From: Primula veris
Lineage: Eukaryota > Streptophyta > Magnoliopsida > Ericales > Primulaceae
Assembly: GCA_963682055.1 (NCBI GenBank)
Contig: OY821741.1
Coordinates: forward strand, 3,231,501-3,295,500
Direction: 5' to 3'
DNA length: 64,000 nt
In this document: one piece after another, positions 45,191 to 57,881 of the stretch
How the letters are laid out: each line of letters begins with the position of its first letter
Numbering within the stretch: position 1 is the stretch's first letter
Notes under the pieces: model-generated
The model's database searches: none
What the model was told of the DNA's origin: nothing
What the model saw: only the letters and a program-made list of their open reading frames with translations
Made by a program: the position numbers and the translations under genes

Positions 45191-46085
45191 TGTTTTAAAA
45201 AACGTGCTATCTTACGCGAAATAGCGTTTTTTAGGGGGAAAACGTATCGATAAACCGCTATTTGGATGTAAAAGCGCTAAATTCGCACTATTGAGACTAA
45301 AAGCGCAAAAAACACGAAATTATTGGACTGACAGCTTAAATACTAGACTGACTCCTATAATATATAATACTAGTAATTGTTGCCCATGCGTTGCGTGTAT
45401 GATACGTAGTGACATATATATGATCCCGATAAATGATTAAATATAATTAATTAACAATCGTCTATAAAGAGTAACATAATGTTTTATTCTTATAAAAAAT
45501 ATACAACGGTTTTGTTTGGAATATAAATGTGTATAAAATAACATTTTTTAAGTTATTTATGTATTTGAATTGAGTGATGACATTTAAGAGTAATTACAAT
45601 ATTAGAGTGAGGGTAATTTTGTAAAATTTGAACAAAATTGGACAGCCTCAAAATACTTGAGTTGGCTTATATTAATAGTATGATGTCACAGTTAGACCAT
45701 TTAGTATATAACATGTCACAATTAGCTCATATAGTTAATAACATGTCACATATTTGATGTTATAGTAAATAACATGTCACAAATTACCCCATATAGTAAT
45801 TAATATATCAAAAAAACACATATATCCCAAAATACTTAAAAAAAGGTCAGATTTTTTTAACCAAACACGTCTCTCTCTTTCTTATTCAAAAAAAACCACA
45901 ACTAATTCTTTTAACTTTAATTTTGTTAACATAATTAATATAAATTGTATGACTATAATGCTATATTGTTATATATTTAAGAAAAAAAATATTACACCGC
46001 AAAACGCTACGTTGGTATGCTATTTGCGCTTTTAGTGTTTATCTCGAAAAAACGCTATGTTAGCGATAACGCTATTTAAAACATT
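45191..46085. mobile_element. TIR DNA element with a nested Helitron
   Basis: Both ends read inward as TGTTTTAAAAA/ATAGCG, followed by ATAGCGTTTTTT and further shared words (AAAAGCGC, GCTATTTG). The inverted ends span about 90 bp with mismatches. There is no coding sequence. The Helitron at 45370-45683 sits inside, so this element is the older of the two. The superfamily is not clear; long imperfect TIRs suggest a Mutator-type MITE. Confidence 0.6.
45370..45683 (-). mobile_element. Short non-autonomous Helitron
   Basis: On the minus strand it starts TCATACTATTAATATAAGCC (45683) and ends ATTACTAG (45370) after ACACGCAACGCATGGGC. It is flanked by A and T. At 314 bp it is the same family as 38301-38604, with shared subterminal CCAATTTTG and GGCTGTCC/GGCTACCC words. 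Confidence 0.8.
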
Positions 46086-47212
46086 GATATATATTACATG
46101 AAATTCTCCTCTTACATATGAGTGTTTTTATGGACCAATCCAATGTGTGTAATGTGTAATGTATTAGTAAGCTTTTAGCAAAAATAAGCAAACGATCATA
46201 GTGAAGCACATACATTTGATCAGATTGGTTACATTTTGTTTCTTAGAGAGTAAGTAAACATGTAATTATTGATCATTTTCCCATAGCATGAATTTACATA
46301 ACTAGTTGATTCTTTACTTGGCAATAGCTTAAATAACTTAACTTAATGTCTAAACTTGTATAACTAAATGTCAAATGACTAATGAGCAACCATCCATTTT
46401 GAAAAAAATATCTTTTTATTTTAACTGCAGCAAAATTTAATTAGCCTGAACAACTTCAACTAAAACCAGTTTTAAGCAAAGTGATGCCAACAAAACATAT
46501 TTGTTGGGAACTGAAATGGAAGCGAGAAATCGAACATGAAACAAAAACGTGAAACCTGGAAAATTGAACATGAAACAAAAACGCGAAACCTGAAAAATCA
46601 AAAAAAATCAAAATATACTAATATGAATATTGTGATACTAATGTGATAAAAAGTGAATCTTACGAATGATTGTATTTTTAGTTTAATGAAGGGGCAGAGT
46701 TGATATATTATACAGATTATGGACTGGCAACTTAGTTTAAGAAAAACATTTCATGTTTAACAACCGAATTTCTAATTTCTGGACCGTAGTTTTATTTGAA
46801 TATTTTTTATATAGTTTAAGGAAACTGATCAATTTTAAGCCATGGATTAGTCTGGGAAAAAAAGAACTATATTTTCATCACAAGAGTAGATAAATCCTAT
46901 AGCAAAATAAAAAAATAATAAATATATATGCAAAATATTATATATTTCATCACTGCTAATGTGCACATGATAAAATAACAAATTTCAAGTACATTGAATT
47001 AATACCTTTCACAAAGTGTCCTGCATATATGCATGGATTTGAACTCATGTTATATACAAAAGTGAAAAATATTTACTTCCCTTTAGACAATGTTCTGCCA
47101 CATATAAAAGTTTATAAAAGAGTGCATTCTATAAAGTCTTGTGTTAAAGTTAAATTCAAGCTCTTGAAAATTACTCTAGTACATAATTATATTATTTTTC
47201 TTGAAGGTTAAC
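46086..47212. other. No gene seen
   Basis: AT-rich non-coding sequence. A doublet of GAAACAAAAACGYGAAACCTG (46538 and 46570) is the only local repeat noticed. One 60-codon open frame ending at 47211 lacks protein-like features. Confidence 0.5.
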
Positions 47213-47228
47213 ATATATATATATATAT

Positions 47229-47571
47229 AGTAGTAATCGTTAACGCCTGTGTGTGTGACGCGTGATATATATATATATATATATATGATCCGGATAAATA
47301 AAATTTTAAAAATATATTGATTGAATGAATATATTAAATTAGAAATGGTGAGTAATATAATGTTTTTGTTATACAAAATACACGTAAAACGATTTTGTTT
47401 GGTGTATGATTATAATTGTTTTGAAAAAATAATGATTTTTGTGTGTTTTTTATATTTTGAAGTGAATAAATGTAAATGAGTAATTAGTAAAAAAGAGTGT
47501 GGGTATTTTTGGAAAAAAAGTGCTTAAATTGGGCAGACTCATTTAACTTGTTTTGACTTATTATAATAGAA

Positions 47572-47574
<3 letters not shown>
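47229..47574 (-). mobile_element. Decayed Helitron of the same family
   Basis: The minus-strand 5' end reads TCATTCTATTATAATAAGTC (47574), and a subterminal GAGTCTGCCCAATTTAAGC stretch matches the family. The 3' hairpin region is degraded (GTCACACACACAGGCG) and the last bases read CTAC rather than CTAG. (TA)n tracts flank it at 47210-47228 and 47573-47619. Confidence 0.55.

Positions 47575-47620
<46 letters not shown>
47573..47620. repeat. (TA)n microsatellite
   Basis: About 23 TA dinucleotides abut the Helitron remnant. Unstable length is expected. Confidence 0.85.
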
Positions 47621-47624
<4 letters not shown>

Positions 47625-48390
47625 TACGTATATTCCACTTGATCAATATTTCAATATTTGAGACTTTAATTATTATTTTTTGATGTTTTTCATTTAAAAC
47701 TTTCACCAATTTATTTATTTTTATGACTTTGATTTTTTTCATTGAAAATATTATGTTTAATTTTGAATTATATCTATTTGTTTATGCATCGACTTTGTCG
47801 AAATTTGAAGAACTAACAAAATTTTGGATTTTAATAGAGTTTTTCGTGGAAAACTTTTAATGCACCAAACACCTGTAAATGAAATACAAACAAAATTTTT
47901 CACTGTAAAACTTTCCTAGAAAAATATTTCTCCCAGAAAACATTTTACTATGAAACAAACGGAACCTTAAAGTCAAAGTATTACATTGCAAAAGTAAAAA
48001 ACAACATAGTAAACAACATAGTGACCCAATAAATGGATATCCAATTGTAAGATAGTAACTGTAATTTCGTCAATTTATGATTTCAGACACTTAACTGGAC
48101 GAAAATTAATATGTTCGGACCCAAATAGCAAAATTTAAAAGTCGGATACTAAAACGATAAGAACAACAAGAAGGAAGGTAGAAACCGACAGTACATATAG
48201 ATATGTTTAGATATAATGACTATAATTTCATCGATTTATAATATCTTACCATTATTTTCAGGAAAATTAATAAGTTCGGACCTAAAATTAAAAAAAAAAC
48301 TTAAAAGTTGGTACCAAAACGATAAAATCAAAAAAAAAAAGTAACATAAAAAGAGAGTTAAAAAGTACAAAAAGCAACAACATAGTAATA

Positions 48391-48536
48391 TGCTCCTCAA
48401 CCGCACTTTCTTCCCAATGGCGGCACGTGTACTCTCACGCACCACCCCCTCACTCTCTCTCCTCCACCCTTACCCAATCACCACACGCCACATGTCCTTC
48501 TCGGGCTTAACTTCCCTTTTTTCGGTCAAAAGCTAG
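48391..48536 (+). pseudogene. YbeY exon 1 copy A
   Basis: Reads MLLNRTFFPMAARVLS, then loses the true frame (CCCTTTTTTCGG in place of CCCCTGTTTTCGG) and stops at TAG 48534-48536. Leader and upstream sequence are retained, so it could still act as a transcription start. Confidence 0.7.
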
Positions 48537-49210
48537 TAATATCATCATCCACAATACAAAATTGCAAAAATAAAGATGAAAATGGGTTTTATAAAGGGCA
48601 TGTGTTGGGTTCACAAAGAGGGTATAGGAAAGTAAGCAAAAGGGTAGCAAAGAAGTACAAAAAGCAAAAAGATAGTGGCCCAAAAAATAGATACCCAAAT
48701 GATAGATATTGTAACTGCAATTTCGTTGATTTATAAGGTCGGACCCTTGATTGAACGAAAATTAGTAAGTTGATATCCAATTGGTAGAGTAAAGTAACCA
48801 AAAGGGTAGCAAGGAAGAACAAAACGCAGGAAGGTAGGGATCCAAAAGATATCTACCCATATGCCACATATAATAATTACAATTTCGTCGATTTATGATG
48901 TCTCACTCTCAACTAGACGAAACCTGATAGGTTCGGACCCAAAATAGCAAAACTTAAAAAGCCGGACACTAAAACGATAAGAACAACAAGAAGGAAGGTA
49001 GAGACCTAACAATAGATATAGAGATGTTAGATACAATAACTATAATTTCGTCGATTTATAATATCTGACCCTTATTTTCACAAAAATTGATAAGTTCAGA
49101 CCTAAAATTAAAAAAAAAAACTTAAAAGTTGGTACCAAAATGATAAAATCAAAAAAACAAGTAAACATAAAAAGAGATTTAAAAAGTACAAAAAACAACA
49201 ACATAGTAAT

Positions 49211-49393
49211 ATGCTCCTTAACCGCACTTTCTTCCCAATGGCGGCGCGTGTACTCTCACGCGCCACCCCCCCTCTCTATTCTCCTTCACCACCCAATCAC
49301 CACACGCCACGTGTCATTCTCGAGCTTAATTTTCCTTTTTTTCTGTCAAAAGATAGTAATATCATCATCCACAATACAAAATTGCAAAACTAA
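49211..49393 (+). pseudogene. YbeY exon 1 copy B
   Basis: The start codon is kept, but small changes after SRATPP shift the frame, which ends after 60 codons. The GCCACGTGTC word (a G-box-like CACGTG) seen in the true exon is present. Confidence 0.7.
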
Positions 49394-50008
49394 GAATGAA
49401 AATGGGTTTAATAAAGAGCATGTGTTGGGTTCACAAAGAGGGTATAGGAAAGTGAGCAAAATGGTAGCAAAGAAGAACAAAAAGCAAAAAGGTAGTGGCC
49501 TAAAAAATAGATACCCAAACGATAGATATTGTAACTGCAATTTCGTTGATTTATAAGGTCGGACCCTTTATTGAACGAAAATTGGTAAAGTAAAGTAACC
49601 AAAAGAGTAGCAAGGAATAACAAAAAGCAGGAAGGTAGGGATCCAAAAAATAGATACTCATATGCCATATATAATAACTGCAATTTCGTCGATTATTGAT
49701 ATCACACTCTCAATTAGACGAAAACTGATAGGTTCGGACCCAAAATAGTAAAACTTAAAAATCCGGACACTAAAACGATAAGAACAGCAAGAAGGAAGGT
49801 AGAGACGTAACAATACATATAGAGATGCTTAGATATAATGACTATTATTTCATCGATTTATAATATCTAACCCTTATTTTCACGAAAATCGATAAGTTCG
49901 GACCCAAAATAAAAAAAAATTAAAAGTTGGTGCCAAAATGATAAAATCAAAAAAACAAGTAAACATAAAAAGAGAGTTAAAAAAGTACAAAAACAACAAC
50001 ATAGTAAT

Positions 50009-50356
50009 ACGCTCCTTGACCACACTTTCTTCCCAATGGCGGCGCGTGTACTCTCACGTGCTACCCTCTCACTCTCTCTCCTCCCTCACCACCCAATCAT
50101 CATACGCCATGTGTCATTCTCGAGCTTAACTTCCCCTGTTTTCGGTCAAAAGCTAGTAATATCATCATCCACAATACAAAATTACAAAAATAAGGATGAA
50201 AATGGATTTAACAAAGGACATGTGTTGGGTTCACAAAGAGGGTATAGGAAAATAAGCAAAAGGGTGGCAAAAAAGAACAAAAAGCAAAAAGGTAGTGGCC
50301 TAAAAAATAGATATCCAAATGATAGATATTGTAACTGCAATTTCGTTGATTTGTAA
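50009..50356 (+). pseudogene. YbeY exon 1 copy C, longest open copy
   Basis: The first ATG has become ACG (50009), but the second, equivalent to Met10 of the true protein, remains at 50036. From there 106 codons are open and follow the true exon 1 (SFSSLTSPVFGQKLVISSS, GSQRGYRK) before ending in array sequence. If transcribed it would give a short peptide with most of a plastid-type leader and no enzyme domain. Confidence 0.65.
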
Positions 50357-50826
50357 GATCGGACCATTGATTGAACGAAAATTGGTAGGTTGATATTCAA
50401 TTGGTAGAGTAAAGTAACCAAAAGGGTAGCAAGGAAGAACAAAAAGCATGAAGGTAGGGATCCAAAAAATATATACCCATATGCCACATATTCTAATTGC
50501 AATTTCATCGATTTACAATGTCCCATCCTCAACTAGACACGAAAGCTAATAGGTTCGGACCCAAAATAGCAAAACTTAAAAAGCCGGACCCTAAAACGAT
50601 TAGAATAGCAAGAAGGAAGGTAAAGATCTAACAATAGATATAGAGATGCTAGATATAATGACTATAATTTCGTCGATTTATAATATCCGACCTTTATTTT
50701 CACGAAAATTGATAAGTTCGGATCCAAAATAAAAAAATTTAAATGTTGGTACCAAAATGATAAAATCAAAAAAACAAGTAACATAAAAAAAGAGTTAAAA
50801 ACTACAAAAAACAACAACATAGTAAC

Positions 50827-50973
50827 ATGCTCCTCAACCGCACTTTCTTCCCAATGGCGGCACGTGTACTCTCACGCGCCACCCCCTCACTCTCTCTCCT
50901 CCACCCTTACCCAATCACCACACACCACATGCCCTTCTCGAGCTTAACTTCCCTTTTTTCGGTCAAAAGCTAG
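50827..50973 (+). pseudogene. YbeY exon 1 copy D
   Basis: Nearly the same as copy A, including the frame-changing CCCTTTTTTCGG; the frame stops at TAG 50971-50973. Its shared lesion with copy A indicates that the array grew by duplication of already mutated units. Confidence 0.7.
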
Positions 50974-51646
50974 TAATATCATCATCCACAATACAAAATT
51001 GCAAAAATAAAGATGAAAATGGGTTTAATGAAGGGCATGTGTTGGGTTCACAAAGAGGGTATATGAAAGTAAGCAAAAGCGTAGCAAAGAAGTACAAAAA
51101 GCAGAAAGGTAGTAGCCCAAAAATAGATACCCAAATGATAGATATTGTAACTGCAATTTCGTTTATTTATAAGGTCGGACCCTTGATTAAACGAAAATTG
51201 ATAGGTTGATATCCAATTGGTAGAGTAAAGTAACCAAAAAGGTAGCAAGGAAGAACAAAAAGCAGGAAGGTGGGGATCCAAAAAATATATACCCATATGC
51301 CACATATAATAACTGCAATTTCGTCGATTTATGATGTCCCACTCTCAACTAGACGAAAACTGATAGGTTCGGACCCAAAATAGCAAACCTTAAAAAGCCG
51401 GACACTAAATCGATAAGGACAAGAAGAAGGAAGGTAGAGACCGAACAATAGATATAAAGATGCTTAGATATGATGACTATAATTTCGTCAAATTATAACA
51501 TCCGACCCTTATTTTCACGAAAATCGATAAGTTCGGACCCAAAATAACAAAACTTAAAAGTTGGTACCAAAATGATAAAATCAAACAAACAAGCAACATA
51601 ACATAAAAAAAGAGTTAAAAAGTACAAAAAACAACAACATAGTAAA

Positions 51647-54600
51647 ATGCTCCTTAACCGCATATTCTTCCCAATGGCGGCGCGTGTACTCTCACGCGCC
51701 ACCCCCTCACTCTCTCTCCTCCCTCACCACCCAATCACCACACGCCACGTGTCATTTTCAAGCTTAACCTCCCCTGTTTTCGGTCAAAAGCTAGTAATAT
51801 CATCATCAACAATACAAAAATGCAAAAACAAAGATGAAAATGGGTTTAATAAAGGACATGTGGTGGGTTCACAAAGAGGGTATAGAAAAGTGAGAAAAAG
51901 GGTGGTGAAAAAGAATAAAAAGGAGAGAGAAGTTGAGCTTAGTGTTAATCTTTGTGTTGAAGAACAACTCCCTGATGATAATGAATTAATGGTATTTTTA
52001 TATTTATATTTTTTATATTTACTACTCCGTGCCTAAATAAGTGTCCGGCTTTGAAAACCGTGTTATTTAATGATTTGAAAAATGTTACATGTATCATGTT
52101 GTGTCATCAATACCCACTTGAAATTATTAAGGCCTTGTTTGGTTGCAGGTTTTAAGCTCATGTTTTTATCACAATTCATATTCTCTCATTATACCCACTT
52201 TAATTTTTTTCTGATAAGAATTTTAGGCCTTGTTTGGTTGGTGTTTTAAGTTCAGTTTTTTTTTTTTGCTTGAAAGGTTAAATGTGATTGGTTGGTCAAT
52301 TAAAGCTTGAGGCTTTTTGGGTTTGAAAAAAGGTAGAATCTTTAGGCTGTGGATGAACCTTTCAAGGCCTTGTTTGGTTGTGGGTTTTTTTAGCTCCGAT
52401 TTTTGGCTTAAAAGCTAAAATGTGATTGGTTGATCACTCAAAGCTTGAGGCTTTGGGTCTTTTTGGGTTGGAAGAAAGGTTGAAGCTTTAGGCTGTGGAT
52501 GATCCTAACCGAAGAATGTCAAGCTTTAGGCTTTGGGTCTTTTTCATGTAAATGCTATCTTAACCCACCTAAGACTTTATCTTTTTGACATTAATGACCG
52601 TATCTTGTTCTTCTAACCTTCTGAACCATCGTGTAATATTGGTTATGATGACTATTTAATTTGTCTGTATGCTTCTTGTTTAATTTGCTTATTCCTTTCT
52701 AATTAATTCTTCAAGCAACTTATGTTTCTGTTCTTCTTTTCCTGCACGTATCATAGAACATTGCAGAAATGCTACGGTTGAATGTTCCAATGGCAATGAA
52801 ATTAGCATTTGAAGGTTTGACCAATTCAGAATACAAAACAAGAGACCCCTCTGTAGATGATATTGGTTGTTACGAAACGGTTGAATTGTCATTACTTCTT
52901 TCCAATGATGATTTTATACGCAAACTCAATAAAGAATGGAGAGATGAGGACCATGCTACCGATGTCCTTTCTATGTCACAGCATATTCCTGAGCTTAAAC
53001 TTCCAATCGTAAGAAGTTTGTCCAATCTTCATGTTTTGCTTATCTGAATCAAATTATTAACCTTCTCTAATGCTGACAAAAGCATTTTCCTGCACTAACC
53101 TTTCAGCTTTAAGCAATTATTTTACAAAAATAAACAATAAAAAAATAGCACACTGTCGTTAACTTTTCAACGTTAAAGTACTAGTTATGCACTAATTAAG
53201 CACAAAGTTATACAAAAAACCAAACAAAATTGGCACACCAACGTTAAAGTATAAAATTTTAGGCACTCAGGAATCATGATAAGTTGACGTTCTAATTGTG
53301 AGATTTTGTGTAGGATGGTGTCCTAGTTGTGAAGTTTGCTAGGTTGGTGTACGATTTGTTCGGTTTTGTGTGGATTGGTGTATAAAATTGTGAAATTCGA
53401 TACTATGTTTTTTTACATATGTTAAAAAACTGGAAGGTTAGTGTACAAAAGTGATGTTTCTTCTTTCTTTTGTGGCTAAGTGACGTTTTTCTTTTTGCAG
53501 CTTATGTTGGGTGACATTGTTATTTCTGTCGAGACAGCTGCAAGACAGGCAGCGGAGAGAGGGCACTCTCTTCTTGATGAGATACGTATTCTTATGGTAG
53601 GAAATTTATACATCAAAGTCTGCATTGTAACTTGGCATGAGTGGCTTGTCTCCTTTACTTAAGTTTCTATTCATCTTCTCTGTCTGAATTTCTTTATTAT
53701 TTTTTTCAGTCTCTTGCTTCAAAAAGACACTAGATGTGAAATTGGCAAGGTTTGAATTCTGAAGTTCAAAGAAGAATCTTACTCTTGGTTCCAAAAATGT
53801 GCTTCCCCGTCCCAATATATCTGATGACTATTCTCTATTGGGATGTCCTAAAGTAGATAGAACTTTCCAAATTAGTAAGGTATTTGTAATCGGAGTTCCT
53901 TTCCAATACATATATACAAAAGAAAAGATTAGGTACAACTGAATAAGACAAAAGTAGGATTTCAAATAAAAGAAGATGGTTTCTCTGTGTATTTAAGTGA
54001 AACAGTTGTACTAGCTTAAATATTTGGATCTCTGAAACTTTCTACTATTTTCCTATGCTTTGAATCACAACTTAATCTTCTTAGGTCTTCACATAGTAGA
54101 GTAGCATAAATGATGTATTTTAGAATAGCAAGTAATGCAACTTTGTTATGAGACACTTTTCTTTTCCTCGGGTTTTGAAATTTTTGTGACATTATGTTAA
54201 TTATATTTCACTTTCTAATTACTGCAGATACATGGTTTGTTACATCTATTGGGATTTGATCATGAGATTAGCAAGGAAGCTGAAGAAGAGATGGAAAATG
54301 AGGAGAGACATTTACTTGAGAAACTTGGCTGGAAAGGCAAAGGATTAATTTATAGTGCTAATGATAATGAAACTGATGCTGCTCCCCATATCTATAATAC
54401 AGATGGTACTGTATCTGTTGTCAATTCTTAGGTTTCCTATGGCCTTGTTTGGTTGCAGACTCTAAACAAATAAATAGGCTTTTAAGGTCTAAAAAAAACT
54501 GGGTGCGTACAACTTAAAGCTTGTAGTTTTTCAAGTCAGAAACCCATGACAGAATGGCTTTTTATTAAACCGATCTATGAAGAATTTTTCTAATAAATCA

Positions 54601-57600
54601 AGCTTTGAAGCTGCAACCAAACAAGGACTGTGTCACGAACTGAAGAGAAACTATCTAATAAATGAATTTTAAAGACAGGAAAAAAGAAGGAAGCTTGCGG
54701 TTTTACAAACCAAAGTACGGCTATATCTTCTGTGACATGGATGGTAAGTCCACTGTGAACAATCGTGTTCTTTAATATTATGTTGCGTTTCTTGTTGGTA
54801 TTACTTGCACTTAGTTGTCATTCTTTTGGAAAATTAGAATATGTGTTGTTATTTGTTCTTGATGTTTGACTTTGGTTTCTACTTAATAGGCACATTGCTA
54901 AACAGTCGAATTCTAATTAGTTCTGCAAATGCAAATGCTTTGAAAGAGGCATCATCAAGGGGTGTCAAAGTGGTAATAGCCACTGGTAAGGTGAGGTTAT
55001 CGTTTCTTTTTCCTCTTATTTTATTCTACACTCTTTTTATTTTCTTCTTGTTTCTTCTTATGGTTAACTCATTCACTTTTTTTTTTGGATAGGCTCGTCC
55101 AGCTGTTATAAATGTTCTAAAGATGGTCGATTTAGCTGGAAAAGATGGCATTATTTCCGAATTTACCCCTGCCGTCTTCTTACAGGTCTTGCTGTTGCAA
55201 TTTTAGTGATCATTATGGTCATGTTTATTTGAATATATCTCAATCGCAAGCGGTTGATCATATTCATCTTATGTCGTCTCTTATGGTTTAGTTGTGTACT
55301 ATGATCACAGGGATTGCTTGTGTATGGTAAACAAGGTCAAGAAATCTTTAGAAGGAATTTAGATCCTAGTGTCTGCAGAGAGGTGATTTACTTTTGTCTT
55401 TAAATAATTTCCTCTAGATTGTTTTTAGAATCCCTCTGATGTTAATGTTCTAGTGAAGAGTATTTTTCCCCCACTTAAGTTAGTGCAATATGTGTTGCTA
55501 TATTTGTCAAAAAGTAAAAGTCTTTCTTTGTTTAAATTATAGGCGTCTCTGTATTCTTTGGAGCACAAAATTCCACTTATAGCATTTAGTAACGACCGTT
55601 GCTTAACATTATTTGAGCATCCTCTTGTGGACTCGCTTCATACTATTTATCATGAACCAAAGGTACAAGGTGATTATTTTTCAGTTTTTGTAATTCTTTA
55701 TAATAAGACAATAAGTTTTCTTCAGAATACCTGAGAATTGTTTTTTTGACAGGCGGAGATCATGCCTTCGGTTGAAGAACTCGCTGGTTCTGAAATACAG
55801 GTATGGTTTTTGCTGTGCAGTTTAAATGCATAAGGTGAAGTTTTGTGGATGTTTATGTGTTGACATCTAGAGAGGAAGAATATTTATGTGTTTTGATTTT
55901 TTGTAGTCCTAATTTTCACCACGATGAGCCAACATATAAATTGCGTTTTCTTTTTCTTGGAAACTTGCCCTTGTATGGTTACAACTTACAATACTTTACA
56001 AATGTCTGAGATATTCCCCGAGACACAGTTATGCTCAAAACACAATGGATTGCTCCACAGGGAGCTAAACTCAAACTAACCTTACCACAACAATGAATTG
56101 ATCATCTCTTCTAATCATAACATTAAGCTAAGAAAACACTATGAGAACCTGGGCAAAACCTCTAAATAAAGCCAAGCATCATCACATGGATAGCATTAAA
56201 AAATGTTGACATTTTGTGTGTATATTAAATTTATTAACACACACACACACACATATATGTATATATATATATATACACAAATATTGCGTGTGACACGTGA
56301 TTTTGACAAATTTGCAGAAATTGATATTCTTAGACACAGCCGAGGGAGTTGCGAGCACTATCCGGCCTTACTGGTCAGAAGCAAGCGGTGAAAGTGCTTC
56401 CGTAGTGCAAGCTGTGCCTGATATGCTAGAAATTGTCCCATCTGGAACTTCCAAGGGCAATGGCGTAAAATTGTTACTTGATCATCTCGGGGTTTCAGCA
56501 AATGAGGTAATTGCCATTTTTAATTTTTTCTTCTCATTATGGCCTTGTTTTGTTTGATGCGGATTTTGACTCAGTTTTTTTTTTTGCTTCAAAGCTCAAT
56601 CCTAGTTGGTTGACTGGCTTAAAAACTGAATATTTGGTTACATAGCTTTCTTTTTTCTTTTCGTTGGGATTACATCAATGGTCCCCGTGTTTTTTTGGTC
56701 AAAAGTGTATATATTGTCCACGGTTATGTGAATTGCAAAGCTCTATTTGTGTTTGGTTTCCACAGTTTCATTTAAAATGTTATTTCCCCTATAAATTCGT
56801 TTAAGTGGCACACTTCGAGTGCCATGTTTTGAGTAGGTTATGATGGTTGTCCCCATGTATAACATTAGTAATCCGCATATGAAGAAATGACCAGTGCCAT
56901 TTGTTTGTAATATGGGGGACCATCACTTTTGCAATTGAATTGGAATTATGCGGAACAGATATGTAGCTTAAGGTCTATCACAATCAATTAAACTAATAAA
57001 AGCTGTGAGTTTTGGATCGTTCCTGTGATCGATTTAGAAGTTTTACGTCGTCTACTTTCTGGCTAGAGATTTTTTTTCTTTCACCTTCACTGAGAATGCT
57101 GGATCGGTTCTCTTTTCTCTAGTTCACTTTTAGGGTATTCTGTTATGCACCAGTGCAACTAATTTACAGTTTTGCGTTGTCTTGTAACTGTGACCTCACT
57201 TCAGCATTTCTAAGTTCATTTTGTATGTACCTGGAGTGTAGTTATCCCCTTGTGATTTCATCATAAAATAGTAAAACTAGATGAAAAACCTGTATGTGGC
57301 ATTCTAGATGGTTAATTTATATACTGTTAACTATATTAGCTAGTTTAACTACTAATTCGTATAGTTGAATTGATGATGGGTATGTATGGCAACATCCTGC
57401 TCATCAGCTCGAACCTTGTTCCGGGCTTAATTGGTTGAGCTTTTTAAGCTCAATTTTTTTGCTTCTCTGGTTGTAAATGTACTGCATGTGATTGGACATC
57501 TTGAAAAGGAATTTTACTTTTTGCCCTGCAAAGCTAGAAGTTTGAAGTTGAATACACACACATTATCAATCTCAAAGTAAAGTTCCAGTGTCATGTTTCA

Positions 57601-57881
57601 TTGAGTGGAAATGGCGATAACCTTACTTCAGCTAGAGTGGTCTAATGAATGTTTTTTTTTTCCTACTATCGCTATCGTTTCTCTTACCCTTATTTTTTTG
57701 CTGTTCTTGTTAGATTATGGCTATTGGTGATGGCGAAAATGATATAGAGATGCTCGAGTTGGCTTCGTTGGGCGTTTGTTTAAGTAACGGAGCTGACAAA
57801 ACCAAAGCTGTTGCCAATGTGATCGGTGTCAGCAACAACGAAGATGGAGTTGCCGATGCTATTTATCGATACGCATTCTGA
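51647..57881 (+). CDS. YBEY: Chloroplast endoribonuclease YbeY fused to HAD hydrolase
   Basis: Twelve exons (51647-51991, 52757-53008, 53501-53596, 54228-54405, 54690-54743, 54890-54990, 55093-55185, 55311-55382, 55543-55662, 55753-55800, 56318-56506, 57714-57881) give an open 571-residue protein. Residues 1-60 look like a plastid transit peptide (Ser/Arg-rich, few acids). YbeY follows, with RLNVPMAMKLAF, KLNKEWRDEDHATDVLSMS and the zinc motif HGLLHLLGFDH (about 233-243). From about 300 comes a Cof-type HAD domain with DMDGTLLNS (nucleophile Asp), VVIATGK, GTSKGNGVK and AIGDGENDIEML, ending AIYRYAF. The plant family processes chloroplast rRNA; the HAD substrate is not established. The exon 5 acceptor (before 54690) could also be a few bases earlier. 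MITE and Helitron scraps lie in introns. The upstream array gives it several possible promoters. Confidence 0.9.
52129..52540. repeat. Repeated MITE-end sequence in YbeY intron 1
   Basis: GGCCTTGTTTGGTTG occurs at 52131, 52228 and 52369. The last two are followed by a TTTTTTGCTTGAAAGGTTAAA/GCTTAAAAGCTAAA segment, TGTGATTGGTTG, AAAGCTTGAGGCTTT and a GGTAGAATCTTTAGGCTGTGGATGA-type tail. They are tandem left halves of the MITE family whose complete copy is at 54441-54628. Confidence 0.65.
54441..54628. mobile_element. MITE with 18-bp TIRs in YbeY intron 4
   Basis: The left end GGCCTTGTTTGGTTGCAG is matched by CTGCAACCAAACAAGGAC at the right end (one mismatch). It is 188 bp, AT-rich and non-coding. 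Related single ends occur in intron 1 (52129-52540), intron 11 (near 56541) and SHH intron 6 (near 13989). Superfamily not assigned; no target-site duplication is obvious. Confidence 0.7.
56237..56306. repeat. CA/TA microsatellite and Helitron end scrap by exon 11
   Basis: (AC)8 runs into (TA)n, then ATATTGCGTGTGACACGTGA, which matches the 3'-end hairpin region of the Helitrons above in the same orientation. It ends about a dozen bases before the exon 11 acceptor TTTGCAG (56317), so the polypyrimidine tract is nearly absent there. Confidence 0.6.

Larger units (their letters stand above)
47985..51646. repeat. Amplified promoter/exon 1 array upstream of YbeY
   Basis: Four units of about 800-820 bp precede the true gene. 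The positions equivalent to the start codon are 48391, 49211, 50009 and 50827, and the true start is 51647. Each unit holds the gene's leader (ACAACAACATAGTAA just before the ATG), most of exon 1, and then three nested 160-170 bp sub-repeats marked by AATTTCGTCGATTTATRAT, GGTTCGGACCCAAAAT and GAAGGAAGGTAGAGAC. Copy similarity breaks at codons for KKNKK, after which the true exon continues differently. Units 1 and 4 resemble each other most, and unit 3 is closest to the true exon, suggesting stepwise amplification. Confidence 0.85.

Noticed and set aside
48236..51702. Minus-strand ORFs in the YbeY array
   Set aside because: They are antisense shadows of exon 1 copies and AT-rich sub-repeats (leucine/phenylalanine-rich, recurring in each unit).
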